From: Marinobacter oulmenensis
Lineage (GTDB): Bacteria > Pseudomonadota > Gammaproteobacteria > Pseudomonadales > Oleiphilaceae
NCBI RefSeq assembly: GCF_014201735.1
Contig: NZ_JACHFE010000003.1
Location: 124,001-188,000, forward strand
Reading direction: 5' to 3'
DNA length: 64,000 bases
Shown: one piece after another, positions 37,724 to 47,488 of the stretch
Position numbering within the stretch: the first letter of the stretch is position 1
Layout: the number at the start of each line of letters is the position of its first letter
Position numbers and translations under genes: made by a program
Notes under the pieces: model-generated
The model's database searches: none
What the model was told of the DNA's origin: nothing
Seen by the model: the letters and a program-made list of their open reading frames with translations, nothing else

Positions 37724-37782
37724 GGGCGCGACGGGTGTTATTGGCACTGGATGACTTCGGTCTTCCAATGTGAATAGCGCCC
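37724..37782 (+). other. Stem-loop between dctP and dctQ
   Basis: GGGCGC directly after the dctP stop pairs with GCGCCC at 37777-37782, and inside it GGATGAC-TTCG-GTCTTCC forms a UUCG-capped hairpin with one mismatch. There is no T-run. It probably stabilises dctP mRNA or reduces read-through into dctQM; the second TRAP operon has a comparable hairpin in the same place. Confidence 0.5.
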
Positions 37783-37821
37783 CCGTCCGCCAACAGATCA
37801 CTAACAAAAACAGAGATTGGT

Positions 37822-38451
37822 ATGTCTGCTGCAACCGTGCTGGAGGATGACTCTCTATTGAGTCGATCCGATCGATTTTTCTTCCGCCTCGAGTCTTTGC
37901 TCAACCTGGCAAGTGGTTTGGCAATCTTCATGCTCGTATTGATGGCCACCGTCAATATTCTTGGGCGATGGCTGTTCTCATCACCGATTAGCGGTTATGT
38001 CGACTGGGTCGAACAGGCCATGCCGTTCATTGCGCTTCTCGGGATCGCCTATACCCAGCGAGTCGGTGGGCACATTCGAATGGATATCGTGGTCGGTCAG
38101 TTAAAAGGTCGCTGGCTGTGGTTCACTGAACTGCTGACCTCTTGCGCCATGCTGTTAGTAACCCTGGTGCTGATCTACGGCTCGTACCTGCATTTCTGGC
38201 GTTCTTACTCCATCGGGGACTCCTCACTGGACATCAATCTCCCAACCTGGCCTGCCAAGCTGGTGGTTTCTTTTTCACTGGCGGTCCTCGCCCTTCGGCT
38301 GGTACTTCAGATTTGGGGCTATGCCAGAGCGCTCCGCCAGGGCGGCGATCAACCCGTTGCCGTTCCACTGATCGAATCCCCCCGCACGGTGGCTGTTAAA
38401 GAGGCGCAGGCGGTTACCGGGCGGCAGGATGATGAGGGGGACTCTCAATGA
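37822..38451 (+). CDS. dctQ: TRAP transporter small permease DctQ
   Basis: 209 residues with four membrane helices (about 30-52, 65-85, 103-125, 147-168). The early NILGRWLFSSPISGYVDWVEQAMPF segment is the DctQ family signature. It forms the small membrane subunit that docks on DctM. The C-terminal 40 residues are hydrophilic and extend beyond the usual family length. Its stop overlaps the dctM start by 4 bases. Confidence 0.9.
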   Translation: MSAATVLEDDSLLSRSDRFFFRLESLLNLASGLAIFMLVLMATVNILGRWLFSSPISGYVDWVEQAMPFIALLGIAYTQRVGGHIRMDIVVGQLKGRWLWFTELLTSCAMLLVTLVLIYGSYLHFWRSYSIGDSSLDINLPTWPAKLVVSFSLAVLALRLVLQIWGYARALRQGGDQPVAVPLIESPRTVAVKEAQAVTGRQDDEGDSQ

Positions 38452-39857
38452 TGGACTTATTCCAGGCAATGGCTGAGATGGACACCATCCAGATCGGCCT
38501 TTGGGTAACCGGGGCGATGCTCGTGCTGGTGGTCCTGGGACTGCGGGTCGGCTTTGCAGCGGCCATTGCGGGCTTCGCGGGCCTTCTGTGGATTTTCAGT
38601 GCCAAGTTTGGTTTCGAGAGGGGTTTCATGGTGGCTCTGAAAATGGCCGGAACCATTCCCCACTCCAAAACGGCTTCACTGGCGCTATCCCTCATTCCAG
38701 CGTTCATCCTGATCGGCTTTCTTGCCTACCACGCCGGCTTGACGAAATCCCTTTTTGAAGCCGCCAAACGCTGGGTCGGCTGGCTGCCAGGGGGCATGGG
38801 CGTCGCGACGGTGTTTTCCACCGCGGGCTTTGCGGCCGTGTCTGGCGCGTCTGTCGCAACGTCCGCTGTCTTCGCACGCATTGCCGTTCCCGAAATGCTC
38901 AAGCTCGGATACGACAAACGATTTGCGGCAGGTGTGGTGGCCGCTGGTGGTACCTTGGCCTCCCTGATTCCGCCGTCCGCGATCCTCGTCATCTACGCCA
39001 TTATTGTCGAGCAGGATGTGGGCGCGCTGTTGATGGCCGGGTTCCTGCCAGGTGCTGTATCGGCGATTATCTACGGTGGCCTGGTCATCATTCTGGCCAA
39101 AACCCGGAAAAACTTTGGCCCGCCCGTCACGGGGTTCACCTGGAAACAGCGCTTTGAATCGCTTCCGGGGGCCATGCCCATCTTCGCCGTCATCGCCATT
39201 ATCATGATCTGCATTTATGGTGGCGTAGGCACGCCAACCGAAGCAGGCGCACTGGGCGCATTCATCATCTTCTGCATCGCGATTTATAACGGTAGCCGAT
39301 GGACAGAGCTCAAGTCCTCACTGATGGAGACAGCAAAGCTCTCTGCCATGATCTTTGCGATCATCTGGGGGGTACTGATTTATGTGCGGTTCCTGGGCTT
39401 TGCCGACCTGCCAAGCGCCTTCTCGGACTGGATTGTCAGCCTGGACCATAGCCCAATGCTGACCCTGCTAATGATTCTGTGCGCTTACGCGGTCCTGGGT
39501 ATGTTCATGGACGCCATTGGCATGCTGCTGCTCACACTTCCCATTGTCTTCCCTGCTGTGATGGCGCTGAATGGCGGCGTAGGCGTTACCGCGGCCGAAT
39601 CCGCGTTCGGGGTCTCCGATGTGGGCTGCGCCATCTGGTTTGGCATCATTGTGGTGAAAATGGCGGAACTCTGCCTGATAACGCCCCCGATTGGCCTGAA
39701 CTGCTTTGTCGTAGCCGGGGTACGCCCGGAATGCTCGGTGCAGGATGTGTTTCGCGGTTGTATCCCGTTTTTCGTCGCAGATGTCATCACCATCGCGGTT
39801 CTGATCATGATGCCAGGCATCGTGCTGTGGCTTCCGGGACTCATGGGATTTGCGTGA
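38448..39857 (+). CDS. dctM: TRAP transporter large permease DctM
   Basis: 469 residues with about 12-13 membrane segments. Family patterns include TVFSTAGFAAVSGASVATSAVFARIAVPEM cut here into GFAAVSGASVATSA near residue 125, TLASLIPPSAILVIYA near 168, and VKMAELCLITPPIGLN near 405. It is the sodium-coupled transport channel of the C4-dicarboxylate TRAP system. A hairpin 55 bases after the stop likely ends the operon. Confidence 0.92.
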   Translation: MMDLFQAMAEMDTIQIGLWVTGAMLVLVVLGLRVGFAAAIAGFAGLLWIFSAKFGFERGFMVALKMAGTIPHSKTASLALSLIPAFILIGFLAYHAGLTKSLFEAAKRWVGWLPGGMGVATVFSTAGFAAVSGASVATSAVFARIAVPEMLKLGYDKRFAAGVVAAGGTLASLIPPSAILVIYAIIVEQDVGALLMAGFLPGAVSAIIYGGLVIILAKTRKNFGPPVTGFTWKQRFESLPGAMPIFAVIAIIMICIYGGVGTPTEAGALGAFIIFCIAIYNGSRWTELKSSLMETAKLSAMIFAIIWGVLIYVRFLGFADLPSAFSDWIVSLDHSPMLTLLMILCAYAVLGMFMDAIGMLLLTLPIVFPAVMALNGGVGVTAAESAFGVSDVGCAIWFGIIVVKMAELCLITPPIGLNCFVVAGVRPECSVQDVFRGCIPFFVADVITIAVLIMMPGIVLWLPGLMGFA

Positions 39858-39911
39858 CCGCTGTCATTCAGCGGGCAGGCGACAGGAGAAACCAAAGTCT
39901 ATGATGGTCGC

Positions 39912-39940
39912 AGTAGCCATCCTTGAACAGGATGGCTACT
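39912..39940 (+). terminator. Hairpin after dctM
   Basis: AGTAGCCATCC and GGATGGCTACT form a perfect 11-bp stem with a 7-base loop. Only two T residues follow on the plus strand, so it is a weak intrinsic terminator or an mRNA end structure. Confidence 0.6.
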
Positions 39941-40020
39941 TTCAGTGCTCAGTGTCAAAGCAACACTGAATGCCAGCTCATCAAATTCATGGGCATTCAG
40001 GTGCGATGACCGATTACCGC

Positions 40021-40341
40021 TCATTCCTTCTGTCGCTGCATCCGCTCCTTCCGACAGGCCTCCAAAGCCCTTAACGCATCGACCTTCAGTGGCAGACGCA
40101 GCGCCCAGAGGATCTCCTCTTTCCTGTAGCCAATATCGTCCAACAGATCGTCCGACTCGTTAAGCAGGGGCAAAAACAGCCTGCGGAAATGATGCCGCCG
40201 CGCGACGACCTTCCCCCAGAACTCAAAAATTGCCATCAACTTCAGCGGCGGCATGGCCGGCATCAATACTCTTGGCTCCACCGGAAACCTGACCGAATCA
40301 GGCTTTACATAAGGGCCACGAAAGTTATTGGTTTCTCGCAT
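40021..40341 (-). CDS. DUF1127 (YjiS-like) small protein
   Basis: 106 residues. The last 45 (LLNESDDLLDDIGYRKEEILWALRLP) match the arginine-rich YjiS/DUF1127 motif, in which a D-D-I-G-x-x-R segment is conserved. Members of this family are small RNA-binding or phosphate/metabolism-linked proteins in Alphaproteobacteria; the function here is unknown. GGAGAT precedes the ATG. It is divergent from a LysR gene, an arrangement often seen for DUF1127 genes and suggesting control by that regulator. Confidence 0.75.
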   Translation of the reverse strand: MRETNNFRGPYVKPDSVRFPVEPRVLMPAMPPLKLMAIFEFWGKVVARRHHFRRLFLPLLNESDDLLDDIGYRKEEILWALRLPLKVDALRALEACRKERMQRQKE

Positions 40342-40437
40342 CGTTATCTCCCGGATCTCCCCACGTTTCTCGTCAAGAACACACTGCCCTGGTCACTCAG
40401 GCAGATGGCCCTATCCTGAGGCCCGGCATTTGATAAC

Positions 40438-40473
40438 AAAAGCTAAACATACTAATCTATGAATTCAGCTTTT
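40438..40473. promoter_or_regulatory. Inverted repeat in the DUF1127-LysR intergenic region
   Basis: AAAAGCT and AGCTTTT are perfect inverted arms 22 bases apart, ending 17 bases before the LysR start. The position suits an autoregulatory LysR site for the divergent pair. The arms are AT-rich, so chance is possible. Confidence 0.35.
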
Positions 40474-40490
40474 CTTAACGGGAAGAGAAA

Positions 40491-41393
40491 ATGACCCAGA
40501 ACACGATGAACATCAGAACCTCCGGGCTCCCCCTGCTCGACACCGATGTCCTGAGGACATTTGTCGCGATCGCGGAGTGCGGCAGCTTCACCCGGGCAGC
40601 TTCCCAGGTTCACCGCACGCCCGCGGCGCTCAGTATGCAGATCAAGAGACTGGAGGAGACGATCGGAAAGCTGGTGTTTCTTCGGGAATCCAGGCAGGTA
40701 CGTCTGACCACCGAGGGCGAGATTCTGCTGGGTTACAGTCGCCGGCTACTGAAACTCAACGAGGAAGCGGTCCAGCAGTTTCTGTCGCCATCCGTCACCG
40801 GCAGGGTCAGCTTCGGCACCACTGACGACATTGGAACCCGCATACTGCCCGGTGTACTGGCTCAGTTTGCGAGGTCGTTTCCCGGTGTTCAGGTCGATGT
40901 AACCATCACTTCAAGCCGGGAGAATCTTGATCGCATGGATTCCGGCGACCTGGACATGGCACTGGTCATTATCGGAAATGAAGGCCAGGAAGCCCGAGGA
41001 GAAATCATCCATACCGAGCCTCTGGTGTGGGCCGGCCGGGAAGGGGGTATCGCCTTTGAGCAATCCCCAATCCCACTGGCACTGGCAAACCACGGCTGCA
41101 TCTGGCGGCGGGCCGCACTGGATGCGCTGGATCAGGCCGGGCGGGCCTATCGAATCGCCTACACCTGCGAAAACACCGCGGCACAGGAGGCGGCCATGCT
41201 GGCGGATCTGGCCGTGACCCCCTTCCCGGTCAGCTTGATCAGGCCACCGCTCAAAAAACTTGAGAAGGAGGGACTACCGCCGCTGGCCAAATACCAGATC
41301 GCACTGGTACGAAACGCCTCCTCGCCTGAGGCGGATGTTCTGTCAGACCACATAAAGAGTGCCTTTCTGGCCATGAGGCCCAGTGCCGCCTGA
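40491..41393 (+). CDS. LysR-family transcriptional regulator
   Basis: 300 residues with an N-terminal winged helix (LRTFVAIAECGSFTRAASQVHRTPAALSMQIKRLEE, residues 21-56) and a substrate-binding domain from about residue 105. The helix-turn-helix sequence (residues with AALSMQIKRLE) is of the LrhA/HexA type. The inducer is not known. It has GGGAAGAG upstream of the ATG and is divergent from the DUF1127 gene, with an inverted repeat between them. It is convergent with the chemoreceptor. Confidence 0.88.
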   Translation: MTQNTMNIRTSGLPLLDTDVLRTFVAIAECGSFTRAASQVHRTPAALSMQIKRLEETIGKLVFLRESRQVRLTTEGEILLGYSRRLLKLNEEAVQQFLSPSVTGRVSFGTTDDIGTRILPGVLAQFARSFPGVQVDVTITSSRENLDRMDSGDLDMALVIIGNEGQEARGEIIHTEPLVWAGREGGIAFEQSPIPLALANHGCIWRRAALDALDQAGRAYRIAYTCENTAAQEAAMLADLAVTPFPVSLIRPPLKKLEKEGLPPLAKYQIALVRNASSPEADVLSDHIKSAFLAMRPSAA

Positions 41394-41407
41394 AAGCACT
41401 GCCGCCC

Positions 41408-43288
41408 TCAGATCCGAAACCGCCGATGGCTCGACTGCAGCCGCTCGGCGTGGCCGGACAGCAGCTCGCTCTGGTTCTCCAGTTCCTGGCTGATGGAGCG
41501 GGACTCCACGCTCTGTTCCCGGACCAGCTCCACTTTCTGGGCGATGTCCTCGGTAGTCACAGAGATTTCCTCCACGGCCACCACCACCTGGTCCATTTCC
41601 GCCGTCAGGCTTTGCACCGAGGTCACGATCTGGGTGATGGCGCTGGAGACCTCGTTGGCCTGCTCGGTGGTCTCGCCTGCCGCTTTCACACCGTCTTCCA
41701 TCTGCCGGTCCATCTGGCCGGTCACCTGATTCAGCTCAGTGATAATGCCGGAAATGTTATTGGTCGCGCTGACGGTTTTCTGGGCCAGGGTCCGGACTTC
41801 ATCGGCCACCACGGAGAAGCCCCGGCCGGCCTCGCCCGCCCTGGCGGCCTCGATCGCCGCATTCAGGGCCAGCAGGTTGGTCTGTTCAGCGAGCCCGTCA
41901 ATCACATCGATGATACCGGTGACCTGCTCGCTTGAACGGTTCAGAGACTGCACGTGCTGGTGGGAAGTCTTGATCAGGTCGGACAGTCGGCGCATGGTCG
42001 AGACGCTCTGACCAATGGTCGTCTCGCCGTGCTCCGCCGCCTGGTTCGTGCTCTGCATCGACTCGCCCACTTCGGCCGTCCGGCGGGCCACATCGTTGAT
42101 CGTTACCGAGATCTGCTGGGTTGCCGTGGCCGCCTGCTCGGTCTGCTGTTCGACGGATTCACTGCTGCTGTTCAGCCGCTGCGTTGTCCGGGCCAGTTGT
42201 GATCGCACTTCCAGCAGTGCCTCGGTGCTCCGGATCGACTCGCCCAGGAGCTCGCCCATATTTTCAATCATATGGTTGGCAGCGGAACCGAGCCGGTTGA
42301 ACTCATCATTGGGGTTTCGGCCCAGGGACAGGCGTTGCGTCAGGTCACCTTCTGCCACGTTGGCGAGCAGATTAACCACGGAATTCAGCCGGCGAACCAG
42401 CGTGCGGGACATCAGGATCAGCGCCACCATCAGGATCGGGCCAAACACCAGGGCGGAGCCGATACTGGCCGCTTTCGCCACACTTTCAGCATCTTCAGCC
42501 GCGGCCATCCGCTCCTGGATCAGGCCGTTCTGCAGTCGTTCATTCTGCTCAAGCACCGCCGCCTGCAACAGGTTGCCGGTTGCCACCAGTGACTGCTCCA
42601 GACTGACAATCTCCACCAGCCTGGTCTCTATCTGGCCGAAGGCCGTCCGAAAGTGGTCAACCGCCTCACCAATCACGCTGTCGTTCCAGCCGTAGTCATT
42701 CACCAGTTCACTCAGGCTGGCCAGTGCTGTACGGGTTTTGTCGGCTGCCTCCGGATCGCGGGTCTGAACGTACTGCCGGGCATTGCTCACCAGCAGATCG
42801 ACCGGCTCATCCAGCACGCTGATTGAAAGATTGCTCAATTCCGCAAAGGCCTCTTCCAGCGAACCCCGTATCCCGGAAGCCCTGGAAAACCCCACCGCCT
42901 GCAACTGGTCCAGCCACTCGATACGCAGCCGCTCGTAGGAAGCCACATTCTCGGCAATCGATTCGGCACTGGCCAACACACCGGGGTCGTTCAGCGTTTG
43001 GGCCTGGACGACCAGCTCACCGGCCATATCGGAAATCGTCGCCAACTCTTCACGAGCCTGGCTGGCCACCTCCCGGTTGATACCTGCCATGTCATTTTCG
43101 ACGGCGCTCCATTCCAGCAACAACGTGCTGGACAGGTCTTTGTACTCGTAGGCCTGATGAGTGGCGCGATTGGAGGATGAGACCGTTGATAATCCCCAGA
43201 TGACCACTGCGACCATGCAGGCAAGGCCAATGGGCGTTGCCACCATGAGTGCATTCAATTTCTTCCGCCAGGAGAGATTCAGTTTCAT
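41408..43288 (-). CDS. Methyl-accepting chemotaxis protein
   Basis: 626 residues. A first membrane helix at about 14-36 and a second at about 284-305 bracket a helical periplasmic sensor of about 240 residues. A HAMP domain ([19 protein letters not shown]) and the signalling hairpin ([20 protein letters not shown] then [12 protein letters not shown]) follow. There is no CheR-binding pentapeptide at the C terminus. The ligand is unknown. A terminator for the porin upstream lies just before its start. Proximity to dicarboxylate transporters hints at taxis to organic acids, but this is only context. Confidence 0.92.
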   Translation of the reverse strand: MKLNLSWRKKLNALMVATPIGLACMVAVVIWGLSTVSSSNRATHQAYEYKDLSSTLLLEWSAVENDMAGINREVASQAREELATISDMAGELVVQAQTLNDPGVLASAESIAENVASYERLRIEWLDQLQAVGFSRASGIRGSLEEAFAELSNLSISVLDEPVDLLVSNARQYVQTRDPEAADKTRTALASLSELVNDYGWNDSVIGEAVDHFRTAFGQIETRLVEIVSLEQSLVATGNLLQAAVLEQNERLQNGLIQERMAAAEDAESVAKAASIGSALVFGPILMVALILMSRTLVRRLNSVVNLLANVAEGDLTQRLSLGRNPNDEFNRLGSAANHMIENMGELLGESIRSTEALLEVRSQLARTTQRLNSSSESVEQQTEQAATATQQISVTINDVARRTAEVGESMQSTNQAAEHGETTIGQSVSTMRRLSDLIKTSHQHVQSLNRSSEQVTGIIDVIDGLAEQTNLLALNAAIEAARAGEAGRGFSVVADEVRTLAQKTVSATNNISGIITELNQVTGQMDRQMEDGVKAAGETTEQANEVSSAITQIVTSVQSLTAEMDQVVVAVEEISVTTEDIAQKVELVREQSVESRSISQELENQSELLSGHAERLQSSHRRFRI

Positions 43289-43318
43289 AACCCGCTCACC
43301 TTTCTTTCAGACCCACCA

Positions 43319-43346
43319 GAAAAAAGCCCCGGACACAGTCCGGGGC
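43319..43346 (-). terminator. Terminator of the porin gene
   Basis: On the minus strand GCCCCGGAC-TGT-GTCCGGGGC forms a perfect 9-bp stem followed by TTTTTTTCT. It is 53 bases past the porin stop and upstream of the chemoreceptor start. Confidence 0.92.
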
Positions 43347-43399
43347 AAAGTACAGAGCAACAACTCAATAGAAGAACTGCATGGATTCCTGTTTTGACA

Positions 43400-44560
43400 T
43401 CAGAAATCGTACATAACCATCGCCTGCAGGCGAACGGCGTCACCGTCCTGGCCATCCACCTGTTCGGCGGTGTGATGACCGGCTTCCAGGCCGTAGGTCA
43501 CATGGTCAACCGGCGACCAGATGTAGTTCAGGAACGCACTGGCGTATTTCTCGTCAGCCGTACCGGCCACACCACCTTCATCAAAGGCATCGTCCAGATC
43601 CGCGACCACCATTCCATAACCGAAGTTAACGGCACCCGGGCCCGCGTTGACGCTGATACTGACACCGCCGCCAGTCGCTTCGATGGTTTCGAGGTTACCC
43701 TGGCCATCGACATACGCCGCCTGAGCCGGGCTCAGATAAAGGTAACCACCAATGCCGTCACCGTGGGTGACAGAGCCACGGAGCGTAATTCCGTCGGTCA
43801 ATTGGGTGTTGGCTTCAAGCATGACACCCCAGGCTGTCGCGGAGTCGTCAGACATGTTCGGGTTGGAGACCGTGCTGCCCTCGGCATCGTATTCCAAGAA
43901 TCGCGCAAGGCCAGCCACCGCATAGTTCACCGGACCGGCCTGGTCCTGGTAACGCACAGTGAGGTCGGGAATCCGGTGCTTGGTGGTGCTCTCGGAATTG
44001 ACAATGCCGCCACCCTCGCTCGGATCTTCGGCAGAAACGGAGAACCCGCCGGTGGTGTAACGCAACTGGGACTGACGACCACCGCCCTGACCAAGCGGAC
44101 CATTGAAATCAACGGTCGGGAACAGGCTCAGGATGTTGCCAAAGTTGGACCAGGTCTGACCGGCCAGCACACCGTTCCAGACACCATAGGCGTGACGCAG
44201 ACGGAACTCACCGCCGCCGCCGGTGAAACCGCCACCGCCGTAGAAATCCCCTTCAATGTTGGTTTTCAGGACATCGCCGCCCACCATTGTCCTGGTAGTG
44301 AAGCCGATGCGGCTCTGGTTGGCACTCATCGTGGTGTGGCCATCCGAGCCGTCTTCATCATCCATGCGGATGTTGCCACGGATAATGGCGTTGTTCAGGT
44401 TGGCATCAACATCGTAAATCATGTCGAGTTTGGCGTAGCCGTAGATGTCTACGTCGGTGTCATTGACCTTGAACTCGATGGCGCTCGCCGTCGATGCCAT
44501 CAACAGGGTGGCGGTTCCAAGGGACAAAGTCGTCAGCGCGCGTTGTGCGTTTCTTTTCAT
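43400..44560 (-). CDS. DcaP-type outer-membrane porin
   Basis: 386 residues with a signal peptide of 27 residues (cut after STASA) and a terminal phenylalanine (MVMYDF), as needed for outer-membrane barrel assembly. The start of the mature protein (VDIYGYAKLDMIYD), the TRLGF-like QSRIGFTTR stretch and LRHAYGVWNGVLAGQTWSNF match DcaP-like porins. The N-terminal coiled coil seen in Acinetobacter DcaP is absent. DcaP was named for dicarboxylic acid uptake. Its promoter carries an 18-bp palindrome shared with the catabolic operons further right. Confidence 0.85.
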   Translation of the reverse strand: MKRNAQRALTTLSLGTATLLMASTASAIEFKVNDTDVDIYGYAKLDMIYDVDANLNNAIIRGNIRMDDEDGSDGHTTMSANQSRIGFTTRTMVGGDVLKTNIEGDFYGGGGFTGGGGEFRLRHAYGVWNGVLAGQTWSNFGNILSLFPTVDFNGPLGQGGGRQSQLRYTTGGFSVSAEDPSEGGGIVNSESTTKHRIPDLTVRYQDQAGPVNYAVAGLARFLEYDAEGSTVSNPNMSDDSATAWGVMLEANTQLTDGITLRGSVTHGDGIGGYLYLSPAQAAYVDGQGNLETIEATGGGVSISVNAGPGAVNFGYGMVVADLDDAFDEGGVAGTADEKYASAFLNYIWSPVDHVTYGLEAGHHTAEQVDGQDGDAVRLQAMVMYDF

Positions 44561-44693
44561 GATATCTCCTCAAGGCAGCCTTGCCGGATGTCCGTTATTT
44601 TTGGATTAGGAGGTCAGTCGGCCAGCGAAGGCCAGGCGGGCCCTCGTACGTAGACCTCCTGACTTCCCATTGCTACATATCTGTAGTAATCCC

Positions 44694-44721
44694 AGAATAC
44701 ACTTGGATGTATTTTTTTCAA
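44694..44721 (-). promoter_or_regulatory. Probable porin promoter
   Basis: On the minus strand TTGAAA (44716-44721) and TATTCT (44694-44699) are 16 bases apart. The -35 box lies inside the 18-bp palindrome at 44708-44725, so a bound repressor would block it. Confidence 0.45.
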
Positions 44722-44725
44722 TACA
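44708..44725. promoter_or_regulatory. Palindromic operator, copy 1 (porin)
   Basis: TGTATTTTTTTCAATACA: arms TGTATT/AATACA with a 6-base spacer. It differs at a single position from the copy at 53359-53376. It lies 148 bases before the porin start. Confidence 0.65.
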
Positions 44726-44808
44726 TTTAATGTAACTTTTAATTTCCAAAAATCTGAATCATTAATCAGACAATGCAGACGAAGAGATCGAAGACGGATG
44801 CTCAGGCG

Positions 44809-44844
44809 AAAAAAAACGCCACCCCCAAACGAGAGCAGCGTCTT
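44809..44844 (-). terminator. Probable terminator after the CoA-transferase gene
   Basis: On the minus strand AAGACGC pairs with GCGTTTT (one G-T) around an 18-base loop that can pair further, and eight T residues follow. It lies about 28 bases after the stop codon. Confidence 0.5.
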
Positions 44845-44871
44845 CAGAAGATCCTGAAAAAGTGACAACTT

Positions 44872-46083
44872 CTAGCGAATAACACCCTGTTTCTTAAGCT
44901 TTTCCAGATAATCACCCCGGTCCGGAAACAGCTCTGACAACACGGCCTGGGTGTGTTCACCCAGCCCCGGGGGTGGTGCGTCGGCATTCAGGGACTGGTC
45001 ATTGAAGCGAATGGGGTTACTGACCAGATCCACGCTCCCCGCCTCTGCATGAGACAGCTGCATCTTCATGCCCCGGAACTGGACCTGGGGATCCTCAAAG
45101 ACCTGTTCGATGGTATTGATGGGACCACAGGGCACACCTTCACGCTCCAGCGCCTCGAGCCAGTATGCTGACGGTTTTTCGGCAAGCAGCCTTTCAAGTT
45201 GCGGCACCAGAAGCTTGCGGTTCTGTACCCGGCTGCGATTGGTGGCAAAGCGCTCATCGGACGCCAGCAGAGGCACGCCTGCCACTTCGCAGAAGCGCTG
45301 GAACTGGCCATCGTTCCCGACCGCCAGAATGATGTGGCCATCGGCGGTGGCGAACGCCTGGTACGGCACAATATTGGGATGGGAATTGCCCATCCGCTTC
45401 GGCGACTGGCCTGAGGTGAGGTAGTTCATGGCCTGATTGGCCAGCATGCTGACCTGCACATCCATCAGCGCGATATCAATCCAGGCGCCTTCACCGGTCT
45501 GGTTCCGGCCCAGCAGCGCAGACAGAATAGACGTGGCCGCGTACATACCGGTAAACAGATCCACAACGGCAACACCGACTTTCATCGGCTCTGCGCCCGG
45601 CTCGCCATCCGGGCGGCCGGTGATGTCCATCAGCCCGCCCATGCCCTGCAGCAGGAAATCGTAGCCGGCGCGCTTGGAGTAGGGGCCGTTCTGCCCGAAA
45701 CCGGTGATGGAGCAGTAGATCAGGTCCGGCTTGACCTCTTTGAGGCTCTCATAGTCCAGTCCGTAGCGCTTCAGCCCGCCCACCTTGAAGTTCTCCAGCA
45801 CCACATCGCAGCTGCTGACCAGCTCGCGAATCAGGGCCTGGCCTTCCATCTGGGCGATATCCACAGCGATGGAGCGCTTGCCCCGGTTGGCCGACAGATA
45901 ATAGGCCGCATCCTGAGTGCCGTCGAGATAGGGAGGCCCCCAGCCACGGGTATCGTCCCCCCGCTCGGGATGCTCCACCTTGATCACGTCCGCACCCATA
46001 TCCGCCAGATGCTGGGTGCACCAGGGGCCTGCCAGGATCCGGGACAGGTCCAGCACCCGAATGCCCGCCAATGGCTTATTCAT
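44872..46083 (-). CDS. CaiB/BaiF-type CoA-transferase, probably glutarate-specific
   Basis: 403 residues, a family III CoA-transferase. It opens with GIRVLDLSRILAGPWCTQHLADMGADVIKVE; NRGKRSIAVD and ENFKVGGLKRYGLDYESL follow, and Asp175 in VAVVDLFTG corresponds to the family's catalytic aspartate. It would move CoA from succinyl-CoA to a free dicarboxylic acid. The neighbour upstream is glutaryl-CoA dehydrogenase on the same strand, 45 bases away, so succinyl-CoA:glutarate CoA-transfer is the likely reaction. Specificity is inferred from context only. Confidence 0.85.
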   Translation of the reverse strand: MNKPLAGIRVLDLSRILAGPWCTQHLADMGADVIKVEHPERGDDTRGWGPPYLDGTQDAAYYLSANRGKRSIAVDIAQMEGQALIRELVSSCDVVLENFKVGGLKRYGLDYESLKEVKPDLIYCSITGFGQNGPYSKRAGYDFLLQGMGGLMDITGRPDGEPGAEPMKVGVAVVDLFTGMYAATSILSALLGRNQTGEGAWIDIALMDVQVSMLANQAMNYLTSGQSPKRMGNSHPNIVPYQAFATADGHIILAVGNDGQFQRFCEVAGVPLLASDERFATNRSRVQNRKLLVPQLERLLAEKPSAYWLEALEREGVPCGPINTIEQVFEDPQVQFRGMKMQLSHAEAGSVDLVSNPIRFNDQSLNADAPPPGLGEHTQAVLSELFPDRGDYLEKLKKQGVIR

Positions 46084-46128
46084 CGTGGTCCTCCAGGCGG
46101 GGCGGGGCCCCGCTTTCCTGCACCGTGA

Positions 46129-47316
46129 TCAGAAGAACGCCTGAAGGCCGGTTTGCGCCCGGCCCAGGATCAGGGCATGGACGTCGTGAGTGCCTTCGTA
46201 GGTGTTCACGGTTTCCAGATTCACCATATGGCGCATCACACCAAATTCATCGGAGATTCCGTTACCACCGTGCATGTCACGGGCAAGGCGTGCCACATCC
46301 AGGGCCTTGCCACAGCTGTTGCGTTTGATCAGCGATACCATCTCCGGCGTCCAGTTATCCTCATCCATCAGTCGGCCCACCTGCAGGGTGGACTGGAAAG
46401 CCAGGGCAATTTCAGTCTGCATGTTGGCCAGCTTGAGCTGGATCAGCTGATTGGCGGCCAGCGGGCGACCGAACTGTTTGCGGTCGAGGGTGTATTGGCG
46501 GGCGGCGTGCCAGCAGAACTCTGCAGCACCCAGTGCGCCCCAGGCGATGCCGTAACGGGCCTTGTTCAGACAGCCAAACGGACCTTTCAGGCCGCTGACG
46601 TTGGGCAGCAGATTTTCCTCGGGAACAAAGGCTTCATCCAGAACGATCTCGCCAGTGATGGAGGCTCGCAGGCTCAGCTTGCCTTCGATTTTCGGCGTGG
46701 TGAAACCATCCGTGCCCCGCTCCACGATGAACCCGCGGATCTTGCCTTCGTGCGCCTCGGATTTGGCCCAGACCACGGCAATGTCGGCAATCGGGCTGTT
46801 GGTGATCCACATTTTCTGCCCACTCAGCAGATAACCACCATCCACTTTCTTGGCACGGGTGTTCATGGACCCCGGATCGGACCCGTGATCCGGTTCGGTC
46901 AGGCCGAAACAGCCCACCATTTCGCCACTGGCCAGCTTGGGCAAAAACTTCATTTTCTGCTCTTCGGAGCCGTAGGCTTCAATCGGATACATCACCAGTG
47001 ATGACTGTACACTCATTGCGGAACGGTATCCGGAGTCGACCCGTTCCACTTCCCGGGCAATCAGGCCATAGGCAACGTGGTTGAGTCCGGCGCCGCCGTA
47101 TTGCTCAGCAACCGTCGCGCCCAGCAGGCCCATCTCGCCCATTTCGGAGAGAATCTCGCGGTCAAAACGCTCTTCACGATAGGCGCTCAGAACCCTTGGT
47201 TGAAGCTTCTGCTGGCAGTAGGCCCGCGCGGCTTCGCTGATCTGCCGCTCTTCGCTGCTCAGCTGCTGGCTCAGCAGGAGCGGATCTTCCCAGTTAAAGC
47301 CGGATGAATGTGCCAT
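46129..47316 (-). CDS. gcdH: Glutaryl-CoA dehydrogenase
   Basis: 395 residues, acyl-CoA dehydrogenase fold with ACAD signatures [17 protein letters not shown] and [16 protein letters not shown]. The C-terminal [20 protein letters not shown] contains the catalytic base Glu374, and Arg/Tyr features around it are those of GcdH rather than short-chain dehydrogenases. It oxidises and decarboxylates glutaryl-CoA to crotonyl-CoA with FAD, passing electrons to ETF. The CoA-transferase downstream supplies the substrate. A GntR regulator is divergent. Confidence 0.93.
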   Translation of the reverse strand: MAHSSGFNWEDPLLLSQQLSSEERQISEAARAYCQQKLQPRVLSAYREERFDREILSEMGEMGLLGATVAEQYGGAGLNHVAYGLIAREVERVDSGYRSAMSVQSSLVMYPIEAYGSEEQKMKFLPKLASGEMVGCFGLTEPDHGSDPGSMNTRAKKVDGGYLLSGQKMWITNSPIADIAVVWAKSEAHEGKIRGFIVERGTDGFTTPKIEGKLSLRASITGEIVLDEAFVPEENLLPNVSGLKGPFGCLNKARYGIAWGALGAAEFCWHAARQYTLDRKQFGRPLAANQLIQLKLANMQTEIALAFQSTLQVGRLMDEDNWTPEMVSLIKRNSCGKALDVARLARDMHGGNGISDEFGVMRHMVNLETVNTYEGTHDVHALILGRAQTGLQAFF

Positions 47317-47396
47317 ATCAAATCTCCAACGAATGCGTCGTGTTCATCAAGTCTCAGCCACGGCCGCCCGCAGCTGTCCAGAAAAGCTTTAAAGCA

Positions 47397-47412
47397 ATTT
47401 ATGCTAATAAAT
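47397..47412. promoter_or_regulatory. Inverted repeat between gcdH and the FCD-type GntR gene
   Basis: ATTTAT-GCTA-ATAAAT has perfect 6-base arms and lies in the AT-rich divergent control region. It is a candidate operator for the adjacent regulator, but AT-rich palindromes of this size can arise by chance and it lacks the usual T-G-G-T/A-C-C-A core of FadR-type sites. Confidence 0.3.
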
Positions 47413-47488
47413 ATAATAATTCAACCGAGTCGTAAAAAAAACTATCCTGTGCCAGAATGGCGTTTTCCACAGGAGACCACCAAACCCG

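Larger units (their letters stand above)
44561..44871. other. Intergenic region between porin and CoA-transferase genes
   Basis: A 311-base AT-rich stretch without a credible gene. It holds the porin promoter with its operator and a terminator for the CoA-transferase gene, both listed separately. An 84-codon reading frame at 44614-44868 on the minus strand is judged spurious. Confidence 0.7.

Noticed and set aside
44708..44725. Reading the TGTATT/AATACA palindrome as a simple terminator
   Set aside because: The stem is AT-rich and only 6 bp, it occurs upstream of genes at promoter elements, and its sequence is repeated at two other promoters.
44614..44868. 84-codon minus-strand frame between porin and CoA-transferase
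   Set aside because: It spans the porin promoter, its operator and a terminator; it has no ribosome-binding site of note and no family resemblance.
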